Below, one piece after another: positions 1-11,603 of a stretch of 64,000 nt of DNA. The position numbers and the translations under genes were made by a program. The number at the start of each line of letters is the position of its first letter. Position 1 is the first letter of the stretch. The DNA comes from Gari tellinella. Lineage: Eukaryota > Mollusca > Bivalvia > Cardiida > Psammobiidae. The notes beneath the pieces are model-generated. The model searched no databases. It was not told the DNA's origin and saw only the letters and a list, made by a program, of their open reading frames with translations. The stretch spans positions 31,761,246-31,825,245 of the forward strand of contig OV277866.1 in NCBI GenBank assembly GCA_922989275.2. Direction: 5' to 3'.

Positions 1-40
1 ACCTTATAGATATTGGAATATGTTTTAAGTAGTGTAACTT

Positions 41-235
41 TGATATCTTGAACTCGTACAAGTCGATCATGTGCATGTTTCAAGGCTAAAACGTGGCTAA
101 CCATGTTTTGGCTTTGAAACACGGACATGCTAGATTTAAATGTGATATTGAAACAAAGGTAATTAAACAGCAGATATAAAGCAAGGTCGACTTATGCGAG
201 TTCGAGATTCCGAAGCTCGACTTATATACTTATTA
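41..235. mobile_element. Degenerate copy of TA-flanked TCGAA-type MITE
   Basis: It contains degraded TIR words (TCTTGAACTCG, CGAGTTCGAGATTCCGAAGC) and an internal inverted repeat around AAAACGTGGCTAACCATGTTTT. It resembles the intact element at 32100-32296. Confidence 0.5.
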
Positions 236-1097
236 AACAACACTATTGTATGTAATATGATTAGTAATCAATATTGATAACAACAGGGCTCCAGATTTAA
301 TCACTTTTCTCTTTATGTTCGTGTGTTGCATATCAATGGAATCGTCTTCACGAGGCGAAAGGGCTCTTCAAGAGACGATTCTAGTGATAAGCAACAATAC
401 AGAGAGGCTACTTCCAATCACAAAACAATATTTCAAATGACAGACGTGCAGACACTGATCGGGGCTCCTATAAGAATCACCCAAATCTGGGTCTGCATTG
501 TTGTATACCATGTTGCATAGCATAACTGTGCCTTTAGTCATATGTTTACCGTTGGTAAATGAAGAGTATACTCATCGCTAAATACGTTGTGGTTAATACT
601 TAGCCTTGAAATACACATTTTATCTGGGACCCTGAACTGCGAAGATCATACATTTTTGCATACGAATGTTCACGTAACACATGTGTACATGTTTATTATT
701 ATGTCATTTATAATTATCAGCCATTTGTATTCTGGGCCGGAGGCCTTATATTACAATAAACGTATGTTATGTTATTTACCGTAAATTGTCTACAATGGAT
801 ATATCTATGAGCGTCTTCACTTGGAACTATAGTTCAAACCTTTAGTCAAGCAACATTGCAGTCGGCACATGCGTATAAAGGTCGACAAAGCAACATCGTT
901 TGTCGAACCAACGAAAGCTGAAAATGGTCCGTCTGCGGTTAGATTCACAGGTCAAATGAGAACACCTTAGCCGGTTTCAGGTTGGTTATAAATGTATAGA
1001 CACTATAGATTGGGACATAGTTCCAAGTGAAGTCGCTCAATGTTGCACTAACTTGTCTATAGGAACGGTCACTGTTTGCATGAAGTTTATATTTCAG
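236..1097. other. Intronic, no further feature seen
   Basis: This lies upstream of the first visible copy A exon. I searched it for a counterpart of copy B exon 2 and saw none, so the intron continues past the left edge. Confidence 0.5.
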
Positions 1098-1199
1098 GCG
1101 CCGGTATGGGTTTTATGTGGCTGCCTGCGAATGCCTGTGTCATAAAACACTTCAACAAAAGACGTGCACTAGCTTGTGGAATAGCTATATGTGGCTCTG
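1098..1199 (+). CDS. MCT-like copy A, exon (TM4-TM5 region)
   Basis: The acceptor is TTTCAG and the donor GTAGTT. It encodes GAGMGFMWLPANACV..., followed by the FNKRRALACG signature. The protein differs from the copy B exon at one residue (Ala for Ile). Exon length is 102 bp in both copies. Confidence 0.9.
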
Positions 1200-4100
1200 G
1201 TAGTTACATAAACGTTTTCTTTCCATCTTAACAGGGCTGAACATTTCTAAGATTGACAAAGTTTATATTTTTGAAGCGCGATTACTTAAAGCAGGTTGAA
1301 AATAAAGCCTTAAGGCGCATTCTGTCTTAATTTTTAGACTGCTTTAAGCTACCATCTGCTAGGATAAAATACGAAGATTTCGGAAAAGTCAGCCCTGCAT
1401 CTATACAAGTGGTAGGGAGTATATAATATTTCGCTTAAATAAAACTGAATGCAAGTGAAATGGTATAACATTTGTTGACAATAGTAGCTTTTTCGAAAAT
1501 GATAACGATTTGTTTTGAACTGAGTGGCAAACAGTTTGGAGCTTTATCAGACGCCGATATTTAGTTACGAAATATTATTAACTAATTGGTGAGTCTTAGT
1601 CTAGTGGCTTGGGATTAAAAGCTATTAAAACAAAATGTGTGTGTAAAAACGTTTGTCCCCTGATGTCATCATGACGTCTAGGTGGCACCTACCCGATGTC
1701 TAACATGTCCAAACTTGTAGTCAAGAGCTTCTTGATTTAACTACATGAGCCAAATATGAAGTATATTTTACTTGTAGTTCCAAACTTATGATCAAAGTTG
1801 AATTCATTCAGCCTGTTTTACCTCTAAGTGACCTTGACCTTTTTACTCGCATGATCAAAGTTGTACAAGGCTCAAGGACCTCTTTAGCTAAGTACACATT
1901 CCAAATATTAAATCTCTATCACTTGAAGTTTTAAACTTATGGTTAAGGCTGCAATCAGCCTATTTCACTACTAAATGACATTGACCTTTGAATGGCATTA
2001 CCATAGTTGTTCTGGGCTCATTGGCTTCTTCGGTTTAGTATGCATGCCAATATGAAATCTCTATAATACATAGATTGAAAACAACCCGTCCAAACAATTT
2101 TTACCTGGAGATTAAAGGCACATTAAACCAAACTACATGTATGTCCAAAACATGTCAAAAACTGAAGATATTCAGAGTACTGTCAAGTCTTAAGTTCGCA
2201 GCATCAGTGATTGACCAGCAAAAAGACACACATACAAATTTTCGGCACCAAGCACCAATATTAAGCTTAAAAACAATCCGTCCAAAAAACGTTAACCTGA
2301 TGGTTTGTGTCAAAATTAAAAAAAACAACAACATGAAAACCTTGAATGAAAACAAATATGTTTTAAGCTTTAACTTCACAGTATCAACATTGGACCTAAA
2401 ATAAACCGCCATGCAAAACTCCAGCACCCTAGCACATATATTTAAAAATAGTCCAAAAAAGCTTTAACCTGGTGATTTGTAGCAAAAAAACCTAATAGTC
2501 CAAACATGTAAAACATTGACAAAACTAAAATCTTCATAGGCTCATTGTTTTAAAACACAAGAAGCTCAATGCAAAATTTCAGCATCATCACTTGTATAAA
2601 GTTATAAAACAACACGTCCAAGAAACATTAATCTTGGTCCACGCGCACGCTCACGACCACACTCACGCCGGGGGTATACAATGAAACACCTCTAAACCGA
2701 AATCTCTAAATACCGGAATTCTCCATAAACGGGACAAAACCTTTGGTCCCGTTTCCAACCCATCTTTTTTAACCCATTAAACCATAAATATGCATTTTAC
2801 GCCTTTTATTTATTCATACACTGAAGAATGTATCATCAGAAATATTTTTCTATATTCTAGCAGATGATAGCTTAAAGCAGGTTGAAAGTAAAACAGAATG
2901 CACCATAAAGCGCATTCTCCTTTACTTTCGACCTGCTTTAAGTGATCAACCATCTTCCTTACTAGAAACAAGATATGGGTTAAAACCCGTGTAAACCGGA
3001 ACCCCCTCGTAACCGGACATATATGTTGTTCTTAAACCAAACTACATGTAACTCAGCGACTGTTCTTATGTTTCAATGGTTAAAACTGTTTTCAATATCC
3101 AAATATTGTTGAAAATATCTTTACAGGTTTAGGGATATTTGCCTTCAGTAAAATGATCGAAAAGCTAATTACAGAGTTTGGCTGGAAGAAGACAATGTTT
3201 ATTACATCTGCACTATTTCTAAATGGAATACCTTGTGGTCTTCTGCTCGTGTCAACAAAACCAGCGAGTAGCAGAAACGAACACACTAAACCGGACCAGG
3301 ACAGTGGTAGACTAACCGAAAAAGAGCGCACGAAGCAGGCCACAAAGTCCATGTTACATGTCTACAGAAGCATGCTTCGAGAAAACATACATCTGCTGAA
3401 AGACAAAACGTGCATATTTATTATGGTTTCTTGTTTCTTTGTTGGACTAGCACTTATAGTTCCAACAAGTTGGCTGCCAGACCAGGTTAGACAAAGTGGG
3501 TTGAGTAAATCTGACGCATCTTGGCTAGTGTCGTCCATAGGTAAGTGCGTATCATAGAGAAGACATTATTATTTCCAAAAAAGCGACAGGACGACAACAT
3601 TCTAGTTGACTATAATAACTCTTGTTCAAATGAAGTTTCAAGATGAAGTTTCAAGATGATTTCTTTTATGGAAATAGCTTGATAAGTGAAAGTGTCTTGC
3701 ATAAGATTCATAACTCTTGCATTTAAACTTTGACCGTTATTCCCCTTTTTAGTTCACCTCAGCCAAAGGCTCAAGGTAAGCTATTGTGTTGGCATTCTGT
3801 CCGTCGTTCGTCTTCGTCCGTCGTGCCACGTCCGTCGTTGTTAACAATTGCTTTAAATGGCATCTCCTCAAATACCGCTTGATCTCAATCAATCTTTAAA
3901 GGAATGTTCATTGCATGGGTCAAGCTTTTTCAGATTTGTTAAATCTTTTAAAAGCTATGTAGAACTTTGGTTACCATGGCAACCGAAGGGAAAATATAAG
4001 GTTTTAAAACAAAATCTCTTGTCAAAAACAACAAGGGCCAAAGCTTAGATATATGGTACATAGCATCATCTACAGGTCCTCTATCAAGCTTGTTCAAACT

Positions 4101-7100
4101 ATGCCCCTGGGAACAAAACTGTCTCAGCTCCGGGGGTCAACGTTTTACACAAAGTTATATAGTGAAAGTTTCAAACATCTTTTTCTCTGAAACTAATGTG
4201 GCCAGAGCTTTGACATATTGCATGGTGACACTTCTAGACGTCCTTTACCAACTTTGTTGAAATAATTCCGGACTGTTGCATATCTAGGTCATAGGAGCTA
4301 AAAAAAACACCCAAGTACCCAGAGCTAAGATATTTGGCGAATGGTATCATCTACCGGTCGCCTATCAAGATTGTTCAAATTATACCCCTGGGGTAAATAA
4401 CGACCATGCCTTGGGATATAAATCATAATCTCATTTTGTCAGCTATACTAAGGTGAGCGATATGGCCCATGTGCCTCTTGTTTATATTTTGTTTTCCAGC
4501 ACATTACTTCTGTTTTACTGAAGCTTTCGAAATATTTTTCATTAATTGAAATAGATTGATGAATGATCCAGATGAGACACCGCGTGATGCAGCGTCGGAT
4601 CTGGATCCAAACTGTTTGATACTTGCCTTTAGGTTTCGTTACTTAAAATGTATACATCTTAATTTAACAAATTTTTCAGACGGTAATTTCGAAGCAGACG
4701 ATATCACAGCAGGACAAGGGTTAAATGGTATGTGTAAAATAATTTCAGGGATATGTAATATCATTGGACGGTTTCTATTTGGATGGATTAGTGACAAGAT
4801 GTCCACTAACAGAAGGGTGATGTTTGAAGTCATGATCTTTTTACAAGCGACATCAACAGGAATGATTCCAGTCCTGTCATCGTTTGAGACAAAACTAGTG
4901 GTGGCATGTGTATTTGGATTAGCTTATGGTGAGTAGTGTAGAAAAAGTACCAATGAGCTGATAACCCGGTTAGGCATACTTTTTATTTCCTTACAACACA
5001 GTTTTACCCACATATGTGTATAATTCCGTGCTTAGAACCAGTTGGATTAAAACTTTCTTAATCCTTTCCTTGCCATTATGACGTCAGAATCAACCGAGTC
5101 ATCTCTCGTATTAACGTTTGCTTAAATAAAGTTTTAAAGTTAAAGAAAAATTGACATGAGTGTCAAAAGTTTTGAATCCTGATTAGACAAGGCCCCACAG
5201 GATCCTGTTTGCTATTGTTATGGTTGTCGTCTTGGCCGCATAGTGGTTAAATTGGCGCGTGAAATTGCCCATTTATGAGATTGTATCGCGGTTCAGACAA
5301 CCAACAGAAAGTGGTTTCTGAGAATACCTTTAGAAAAAGAATTTATTAACCCGATTATTGTTACTACTAGCTCAGTACATTAAGCCATCATGCATTAAAT
5401 GATACAGGAATACAACTTGGCGCACTTACATTTTTATGTACTATACTGTTGCATAACATCCCATTAGCAACTTTTCAAAGCTTCAAATTGTGGTAATTTT
5501 TCAAGATGGCCTCCATTTCCGATTCCTAAATAGAGTTTTGTTTCTATTATTCCACTCATATGACCTTTCTTTGCAGTTTTAGTGCCGACATATGCTTTAC
5601 AGTATAAGGGAGCTAAATTAACCAACCTCAAACTTACTCTTGGAACTGACTTTATTACAAAATGGCCAATTTGTAACAATTTGTCGGAATAAAAGCCCTT
5701 CTGGGTTTATGCCACATTGTTACAAAACCATAATATACTCTTAAAAATTCTTTATTGCATGATGATCTATTTTGGACAAAGAGAGGTAGTTTGTTCTTGT
5801 ATATGTTCGCCATTACTGGCTCTAATGTAGAATCATGTTTCTTTCATTTGACATACATGGCCATTTATTATACCTTTGGTGACAAAGTATATGTTAAGGA
5901 GGGTTAATAAACTACTTATATGAGCTTCAAATCTTTAAAGAACTCTATAATTCTCTAATGGCACATTTTCACCAAACATATACAAATGTATTTATTAGTT
6001 TATTCCTAGTAAAGAAAACCAATCTCAGTTTGTACTAGACTAAAGCATGCTGTCTGTTGATATGTGATAGCTTATGTTGTGTGTAGGTGCAGCTTATGTT
6101 GTGTGTAGGTGCTGTTTTTTATATTTAGAACTCCATTTATCTGAACAATGATGGTCCAAACTTATCCGCCACTGCAATTAGTTACATTCAATATTTTACC
6201 TTTCAAGCAAACTGTTCGGACTTGAATTAGTTTTTCTCATTCTAAATATCACTGCAACACATTCTCCATTTAAATCAAACACAAATTTTACAATAAATAA
6301 TCCATCTACAAGCAATAACATTATGCTTATTCGAAGAACCTGTAACCTCTTTGTAATACCTTACCAGCAAAAGTATGTATAAGACGCACATGTATATCTG
6401 TGCATTCCACCACATTCATTTCCATTGACGAAAATGCTGTTAATTTCGTATAAACACCATTTCTCGAGAGGGCGGGCCTTTAGGAAAAGTTTCGAAGAGG
6501 AGGCGGGGCATATGCAGTTTTCTTTCGCGAATTAATCTTTGGAACTTGGACAGCAAACATTTTGCGGATTTTTTCAAAATTTATTCTTAACCGATCCATG
6601 CCTTCCTATTAGTGGAAACCATGATTCCCGGCTAAAATTCTTCTTTATTAACGAGATAAATTGCAAGAAAATTGACAAACCTTATAAAAAGCATCTGTCT
6701 GCATTCCTTAATGCTAAAAAGAAAAACCCCGATCTATTTATCCTACTTAAAAAATGACGTCACTTCCAAATGACGTTAAATCGGCATTTTCGATCCAAAC
6801 TGTCAAAGTTGTTGATCTTAGAATGTAAACAATGGAACTTATTTTTTTGCTTTCGAATGTACACAGCTTCAGTAATTCGGTCATGGCTGTTCCTGATAGG
6901 GTACACCTTATTCGTGTTATGAACCTCTAATATGGATTAAACATACACGATACTTACAAAATGTTAATCTAAATAATTGAACAGATTTTTTCGGCGTTCA
7001 AGTGATTCATGGTATTTGCCGATAACTTTCTGTTATTTATTGCCCTTGAAAGCCGAAAAAAATCAATTTATTTCTTAAATATATATGTATTTCTTATTGT

Positions 7101-10100
7101 ATTTAAATGCAACAATTTGCCTACCGAGTTGATGCCCAATATGTATCACGTCCATCTAATTAGTAACTAGATAAGTCATGGATCAATTCATTCATCTTGC
7201 TAGTGCATAATAGGCGTGCAAGTAATTTAGGCAACATCTGAACTACTGATTAATATCTACCGCCATATCTTAAAACTTTAGGTAGGCTAATAAACAAAGC
7301 AAAACGTCAGATTTCGTGCCAAATTTCGCCATAAACACTGCATCGGATGACGAGTTTGAATCTGAGAAGTCAGAAAAATAAATTCCAAAACAAGGCTTTG
7401 ACGACTCATGCTAAAACTGATGACAATGTTTGTGATCAGTCGGGTTTTTTTTTTGAAATTTTAATTTCTGACTTAAAGAGTAAACTATAGCCCATATGAA
7501 ACTTTAATCATATCTGAATCTAATTACACTTTCCATTTTAGTGCCATTATTTCACTCTAAGCGTTTTGTTGTGGTCATGTTTCTGTCGTGTAAGATAGGC
7601 TACTCCCCAGCAATTATTCATTCATTTTATTGTATATCAGAACTTACGTGAAACTTGGCAATTTGAGTGTCAGCGTAAATCGAATAATATATCATTGCAT
7701 GAGATAGGAGGGGTTGTTCAGCTCGAGGAAAAATCAGAAGTACTTGGCAAGCCTCGCACTATGGTTTCTCCCCTCGCAGAATAAACCCATTGCTTTCTCT
7801 GATGCATCAAAGAAGTTTGGTATGAAGATTTAACATTGAAAACAATCTGAAGTGATGTACCAACCAGACTCCTCAAGCGCCCAAGAAGTAGACATTTTGG
7901 TAGATGGAAATAAACTAAACTCTGTCCAAGAATTCACCTACCTTGGAAGCACAGTTGCTAAAGATGGACGTAATGAGGTTGAGATTCAGAACAGCGGCTC
8001 TGGAACAATCACCATGTGTCAATGAAGGTGAAAGGCAAAATCTACAGAGCTGCTGTGATAAGTACTCTCTTGTATGGAGCGGAATGCTGGACAATGTACA
8101 GACGCCATGCGAAGAGGTTGCATGTTTTAATGATGCGTCATCTTCGATCTATCCTGGGGGTATCCTGGAAGGACAAATTGACAGACATAGAAATACTGGA
8201 TAGAACAGGACTGCTAGCCAAGGAAGACCTCCTGGTCAGAAAGAATTTTCGATGGACTGAACATCTTATGAGGATGTCACTAGACATACTTCCAAAACAG
8301 ATCCTGTTCTCAGTGCTACCAGTTGGTGAAAGAAAGAGGGATTGACCTCATCTACGATATAAGGATACCTTCTAGAGAAACCTGGCACAGAGAAACAACA
8401 AACTGCATTCCTGGTCTAAACTGTCACAGCAGAGAAATGAATGGAGATCGAACAGCGGGGATCAAAACCGATAAAACAGGCATTGTCGCTTTGCGACCGT
8501 CAGCATAGTATCTCATGCAATGGCATATTATTTTCTATATAATCTGTCTGGTCAGACAGATTTGCGCATTAGGGAAAAAACCGTTTTACAAGAATTAACA
8601 TTGGCTAAGTCTCTTTTGCAAGAAACAGAAATACATTCACGTCTATTTTAAATATTTTGTCTGTATAGTAAGTACAAACTCAATAAAGATGGTCCTATCC
8701 ATGTTTCATCTTGAAAATCGTGTTTTATTGCACAATCAACATGTTGAGTTAGTTTTGTATACTCACACCAGATGCCCACTGTTCAAAACTTAAAGAAGTG
8801 CTGTTTCCTGGCAAATAAGTTATGTTTGGGTTTTTCTTGAAATTGTTTAGAGTTCTACTATAATTGTTAAAGAAGTTAAAAGATATGACTGAATATTTCA
8901 TGATGGCTGTTGAAAACAAAATGGAGCAATATCAGATCCAGGACGGTTATTATGTTGTCTTCAAACCAAAGAAACCATTCTTATTATAGTAACTGACCAA
9001 TCAAATAAGCAAACCAAAGCCATTATCAGAGATGAAGCCGGTGTAAGTTCTGGCAAATAAATACACTTACTAAAGACTTGTGACAGGTTACTTTTATGCT
9101 GTGCTTATACTAGATATTGATATAGCTTAACTCATCAAACTTATAGCATGAGTTCATTAAACATACTATTAAAAAGGCATTCTTATTACACATGTTATGT
9201 AATTATACTAATCACTGCTATATTATTATAGGTGGCTATGTCATACTTCTACCCATAGTTTTGAGTGATGAATTTGGACCGGATGAAATTGGAAAGTCAT
9301 TTGGGCTTATACTGTTTAATATTGGTGTAGCATCTTTGCTTGGAACCACAACTGCAGGTAAACCCCTTTCTCAATCTATTTGTATTTCTCTCTCTCTCTC
9401 TTTTTTACATATTTTTGTTATCAACTAAAACTTTGTCACAAATTGATGTACCAAATATTAGTCATTTATTTTAACCGTTTCATGATCAAGTTTATCATGA
9501 GTTTTTCCCCTTCACCGCCATATTGTCATCTTCTTCAATATTGTTGTCTGCAATATCGTTTCAAAGTTAGATTTAAGGCAGTGGAACTGATGTATTTTAA
9601 AAACAGATGGCAAACAAGTTTGCTCCTGATCAGACGCCGCGTCACTGTTTGCACTTTATGGCGTCATTGAGAGTATAAGGGTAAAGAGACATCGATCGTT
9701 CACAAGTGTCGTCGTTCTGATGTGTTTGACGTCACAAATGCCATTCGCCTCTTTAAAAAAACAAAGGGCATTGAGTTAAATAATTTACTTCTATATAAAA
9801 CACTCTTCAGTTGGCTTCGGTTCACTATGGGTGAGTTTGTGATTAATTTTACCTTGGACCCGAGAGTCCGAGTAATTTGGTGTCTCTTCCGAATCCAACC
9901 TATTAGACATTTTGCTGGGGGAGGGGAATGGGGTGTAACAGAAAATACAAAAAACCATTTGAACTTTTTTGCAGAGAACAATATTTGCGGACGATAATTA
10001 GAAGGTTAAAAGCATTGATTGTTGTCAGACATACTGTCACTAAGAGCTGCTGTTGTAATGAGTATGTAAGATACACATGTTTTACGAACATTTTTTATTA

Positions 10101-10424
10101 CGACTAAAAACTGTACAATTATGTTTGTGTTACCTCAACATTTGAGGAATATTCTGTGAGTTTCAAAATGCATAGAACAGTGTATATAACAGCATTACAT
10201 AAGCCGATATCAAAGCGGTGTCCAGTTTTAAAAATGTTAATAGTAAAGACACTATTTACACCCTTATTTCAGGTTGGATTTATGATGCGTCACGCAACTA
10301 TAATTGGACATTCTACGTAGCCGGCGGGGAGTGTTGTGTCGGGTTAATCTGCCTCCTGGTTCTTAGAATAAGACACATCTTTACAAGAACAAATGGGGTT
10401 TTCACCGCTTCACCACACTTGTAA
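1098..10424 (+). CDS. Monocarboxylate-transporter-like protein, copy A (5' incomplete)
   Basis: Five spliced exons (1098-1199, 3127-3540, 4749-4928, 9232-9357, 10273-10424) encode the C-terminal three quarters of an SLC16/MCT-type major facilitator, a proton- or Na-coupled carrier expected in the plasma membrane. What is seen: every intron has GT/AG ends, all junctions keep phase 1, and the product ends at a TAA. Family marks include the TM4/TM5 stretch FNKRRALACGIAICGSG, the large cytosolic loop in the 414-bp exon, the TM7-TM8 joint SSIG-ICNIIGR, and GWIYDASRNYNWTFYVAG before the last helix. The first two exons, known from copy B, are not found and should lie left of the window. Copy B is a tandem paralogue 12.6 kb downstream; the 414-bp exons are about 71% identical in protein (98/138 by eye). 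The substrate cannot be assigned. Confidence 0.85.
1280..1370. repeat. Degenerate GCAGG-type hairpin remnant
   Basis: The arms TTAAAGCAGGTTGAAA and AGACTGCTTTAAGC surround a GCCTTAAGGC centre. It is a decayed internal palindrome of the TTAA family seen intact at 39112-39183. Confidence 0.55.
1680..2660. repeat. Imperfect direct-repeat region (intron of copy A)
   Basis: Phrases recur at roughly 100-180 bp spacing: CTTGACCTTT / GATCAAAGTTG around 1780-2000, then AAACAAYCCGTCCAAA...TTAACCTGRTG at about 2080, 2270, 2450 and 2605. It ends in a CACGCTCACGACCACACTC run. A dispersed degenerate repeat; class unknown. Confidence 0.45.
2677..3040. mobile_element. TA-flanked MITE end with nested TTAA MITE
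   Basis: The left terminus TACAATGAAACACCTCTAAA matches the complement of the terminus at 18025. A GCAGG-hairpin TTAA element (2769-2993) is inserted in it. The right end is not resolved. Confidence 0.45.
2769..2993. mobile_element. TTAA MITE, GCAGG-hairpin family
   Basis: TTAA termini (TTAACCCATTAAACCATA ... GATATGGGTTAA) flank an internal hairpin at 2875-2942 (AGCAGGTTGAAAGTAAA...). Piggybac-like TTAA ends are inferred. Confidence 0.7.
3127..3540 (+). CDS. MCT-like copy A, long exon (TM6, central loop, TM7)
   Basis: The acceptor is TTACAG and the donor GTAAGT. The exon covers a membrane segment (TMFITSALFLNGIPCGLLLV), a charged hydrophilic loop rich in Lys, Arg and Glu, and the start of TM7 ending in DASWLVSSIG. 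A central hydrophilic loop between TM6 and TM7 is typical of SLC16 carriers. Confidence 0.9.
3745..4486. mobile_element. Molluscan interspersed repeat with AGGTGAGCGATATGG end
   Basis: It begins TTTTTAGTTCACCTCAGCC, contains runs of GTCCGTCGTTCGTC, and ends AGGTGAGCGATATGGCCC...GCCTCTTGTTT. The arrangement matches, from memory, a repeat widespread in bivalve genomes. The ends are partly complementary (TTCACCTCAGCC / AAGGTGAGCG). Confidence 0.6.
4556..4722. mobile_element. Degenerate TTAA MITE next to copy A splice acceptor
   Basis: It holds a decayed CAAACAG-type hairpin (CCAGATGAGACACCGCG...GATCTGGATCCAAACTG), the companion words TTCAGACGG and GAAGCAGACGATA, and a closing AAGGGTTAA at 4714-4722. 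It lies 26 bp before the 4749 exon. Confidence 0.55.
4749..4928 (+). CDS. MCT-like copy A, exon (TM8-TM9)
   Basis: The acceptor is TTTCAG and the donor GTGAGT. It encodes ICNIIGRFLFGWISDKMSTN and the following helices, ending VFGLAYG. A palindromic MITE fragment with a terminal TTAA ends only 26 bp upstream of the exon. Confidence 0.9.
4929..7683. other. Long intron stretch, mostly unique
   Basis: This is unannotated intron of copy A. The only structure noted is a 23-bp direct duplication (AGCTTATGTTGTGTGTAGGTG twice) at about 6070-6112. No coding signal on either strand. Confidence 0.5.
7684..8531. mobile_element. Inverted repeat flanking a LINE fragment
   Basis: ATAATATATCATTGCATGAG... 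at 7684-7706 is the complement, with two mismatches in 23, of 8509-8531. The pair encloses a reverse-transcriptase fragment. The target duplication was not resolved. Confidence 0.5.
7738..8480 (+). pseudogene. Non-LTR retrotransposon RT C-terminal fragment
   Basis: This is a frameshifted remnant. From about 7855 it reads DILVDGNKLNSVQEFTYLGS, a motif at the end of LINE RT domains. A shifted frame (8016-8345) reads IYRAAVISTLLYGAECWTM, then LRSILGVSWKDKLTDIEIL and RWTEHLMRM, the post-RT region common to many LINEs. The catalytic part is missing. Inside an intron of MCT copy A; no function expected. Confidence 0.75.
8532..9231. other. Intron, nothing recognised
   Basis: AT-rich sequence before the 9232 exon with no ORF, hairpin or repeat that I could support. 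Confidence 0.45.
9232..9357 (+). CDS. MCT-like copy A, exon (TM10-TM11)
   Basis: The acceptor is TTATAG and the donor GTAAAC. It encodes GYVILLPIVLSDEFG and the helix ending GTTTAG. It is 126 bp long, as in copy B. The intron before it is 4.3 kb and holds a LINE fragment. Confidence 0.9.
9471..9682. mobile_element. TTAA MITE with decayed CAAACAG hairpin
   Basis: It begins TTAACCGTTTCATGATCAAG, contains CCCTTCACCGCCATATTGTC, a partial hairpin (GCTCCTGATCAGACGCCGCG) and ends GCGTCATTGAGAGTATAAGG. Same layout as 36018-36257. Confidence 0.6.
10273..10424 (+). CDS. MCT-like copy A, terminal exon (TM12, stop)
   Basis: The acceptor is TTTCAG. It encodes GWIYDASRNYNWTFYVAGG, the last helix and a short cytosolic tail ending SPHL-stop. 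The split glycine codon is completed from the preceding exon. A candidate AATAAA lies 376 bp downstream. Confidence 0.9.
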
Positions 10425-10988
10425 AAAGTATTCAATTTTCGCATCGACGCAACAAAGTTCTGAATGAAAGCAAGACTAAATATTATTCTTTTTTCAACGA
10501 CATCATCAAGCATTTTAAGAAGCTCAAACACTAAGTTTTCGGTTTTGCACTGTTTTTGATACCAACACCTAAGTGTCTCTTTCGCTTCTTTGTTGAGGCG
10601 AAACAACCCCCTTACAACAAGACATACTAGATTTCATTTTAATGACTGATAACGTGATACAGTTTGTTTTGAGAAACTGTCATATTGATATAAGTTATAA
10701 ATCAGATTACCATATTTTGTTTCTTTTAGAAAACTGTACATTGAAAAACTGTGTCAAAATAATCTGTTAAACGAATTTTATAAATATTAGAAGAGATGAA
10801 ATAAACAATATTAAAACACTCTGTTCCTGTGTTTGATACAGACTAGAAGGGTGTTCCGAGGAACACATGTGTAACCTGCCCGCCTCAAATTATACCTTTT
10901 ATCCAATTCTCGTTCTAGAAATATGAAACTATGAACACATTTAAAAAGAAATAATTTTCTCTCAGAATGGTTCCTATTAGTAAACTTA
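10425..10988. other. 3' flank of MCT copy A
   Basis: Likely 3' untranslated region and downstream sequence. It contains the AATAAA at 10800 and no repeat element. Confidence 0.45.
10800..10805 (+). promoter_or_regulatory. Candidate polyadenylation signal, MCT copy A
   Basis: This is an AATAAA hexamer 376 bp after the copy A stop codon and before the next repeat element. The use of this site is inferred from position only. Confidence 0.35.
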
Positions 10989-11229
10989 GGGGCCCATTTT
11001 ATAAAACTTCGTACGATAAATGTTGTCGTAAGTATGATGATAATAGTCTCAATTATTTTTTATTTCCAATCTAATCCTGTCTTGTGACATCTCTTTGAAA
11101 TCGTGTTGAAAAGACGATTCCAAAGAGATGTCTTACAACAGAATTAGAAAGAGAAAACAGAAATTAAATGTGTTTTAAATTTTTTCTTACGATTGTTTTT
11201 ATCGAACGTAGTTTTATGAAACGGGCCCT
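10989..11229. mobile_element. MITE with GGGCCC-type inverted ends
   Basis: The ends GGGGCCCATTTTATAAAACT and AGTTTTATGAAACGGGCCC are inverted, followed inward by CGTACGATAAA / TTTATCGAACG. The middle is a further inverted repeat (GACATCTCTTTGAAATCG / CGATTCCAAAGAGATGTC). A half copy lies at 13738-13860. Confidence 0.7.
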
Positions 11230-11384
11230 CTCTGTAGTTCACGATTAATTTGGCAGCGAACGGGCTGAACGCTTCAGGAGATAATGAGTAACTGCTGTTG
11301 TATGTATTGTTTCAAATTCAGATATCAGGCACGTTGACACCGGTAACGATGCAAGTGTCAAATGGTTTTTGTCAAAACTGTCGT

Positions 11385-11603
11385 TAGATTTTACCCCTTC
11401 GCCGTTTCATTGCCGCTCTGCTCCACTCTTGTTGTTTGCAAGATCGTTGCAAAGTAAGTTTCAATGTAGCATGACTTGAAGCATATGGATTCAAGTTTCA
11501 AACAGTTTGGATCCTGATCAGACGCCGCGTAACGCGGCGTCTGATCAGGATCCAAGCTGTTTGCAAACGGCTTTTATGTGTCATTGAAAGTGAAAGGGTT
11601 AGT
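11385..11603. mobile_element. TTAA-type MITE with perfect CAAACAG hairpin
   Basis: A reverse-oriented member: CCCCTTCGCCGTTTCATTGC ... GTGAAAGGGTTAG. The hairpin at 11498-11567 has arms TTTGGATCCTGATCAGACGC and its complement around CGCGTAACGCG. Terminal TTAA is degraded. Confidence 0.7.

Noticed and set aside
6539..6757. 72-codon plus-strand frame in the copy A intron
   Set aside because: Lysine-rich tail from AT-rich sequence, no domain, and no splice support.
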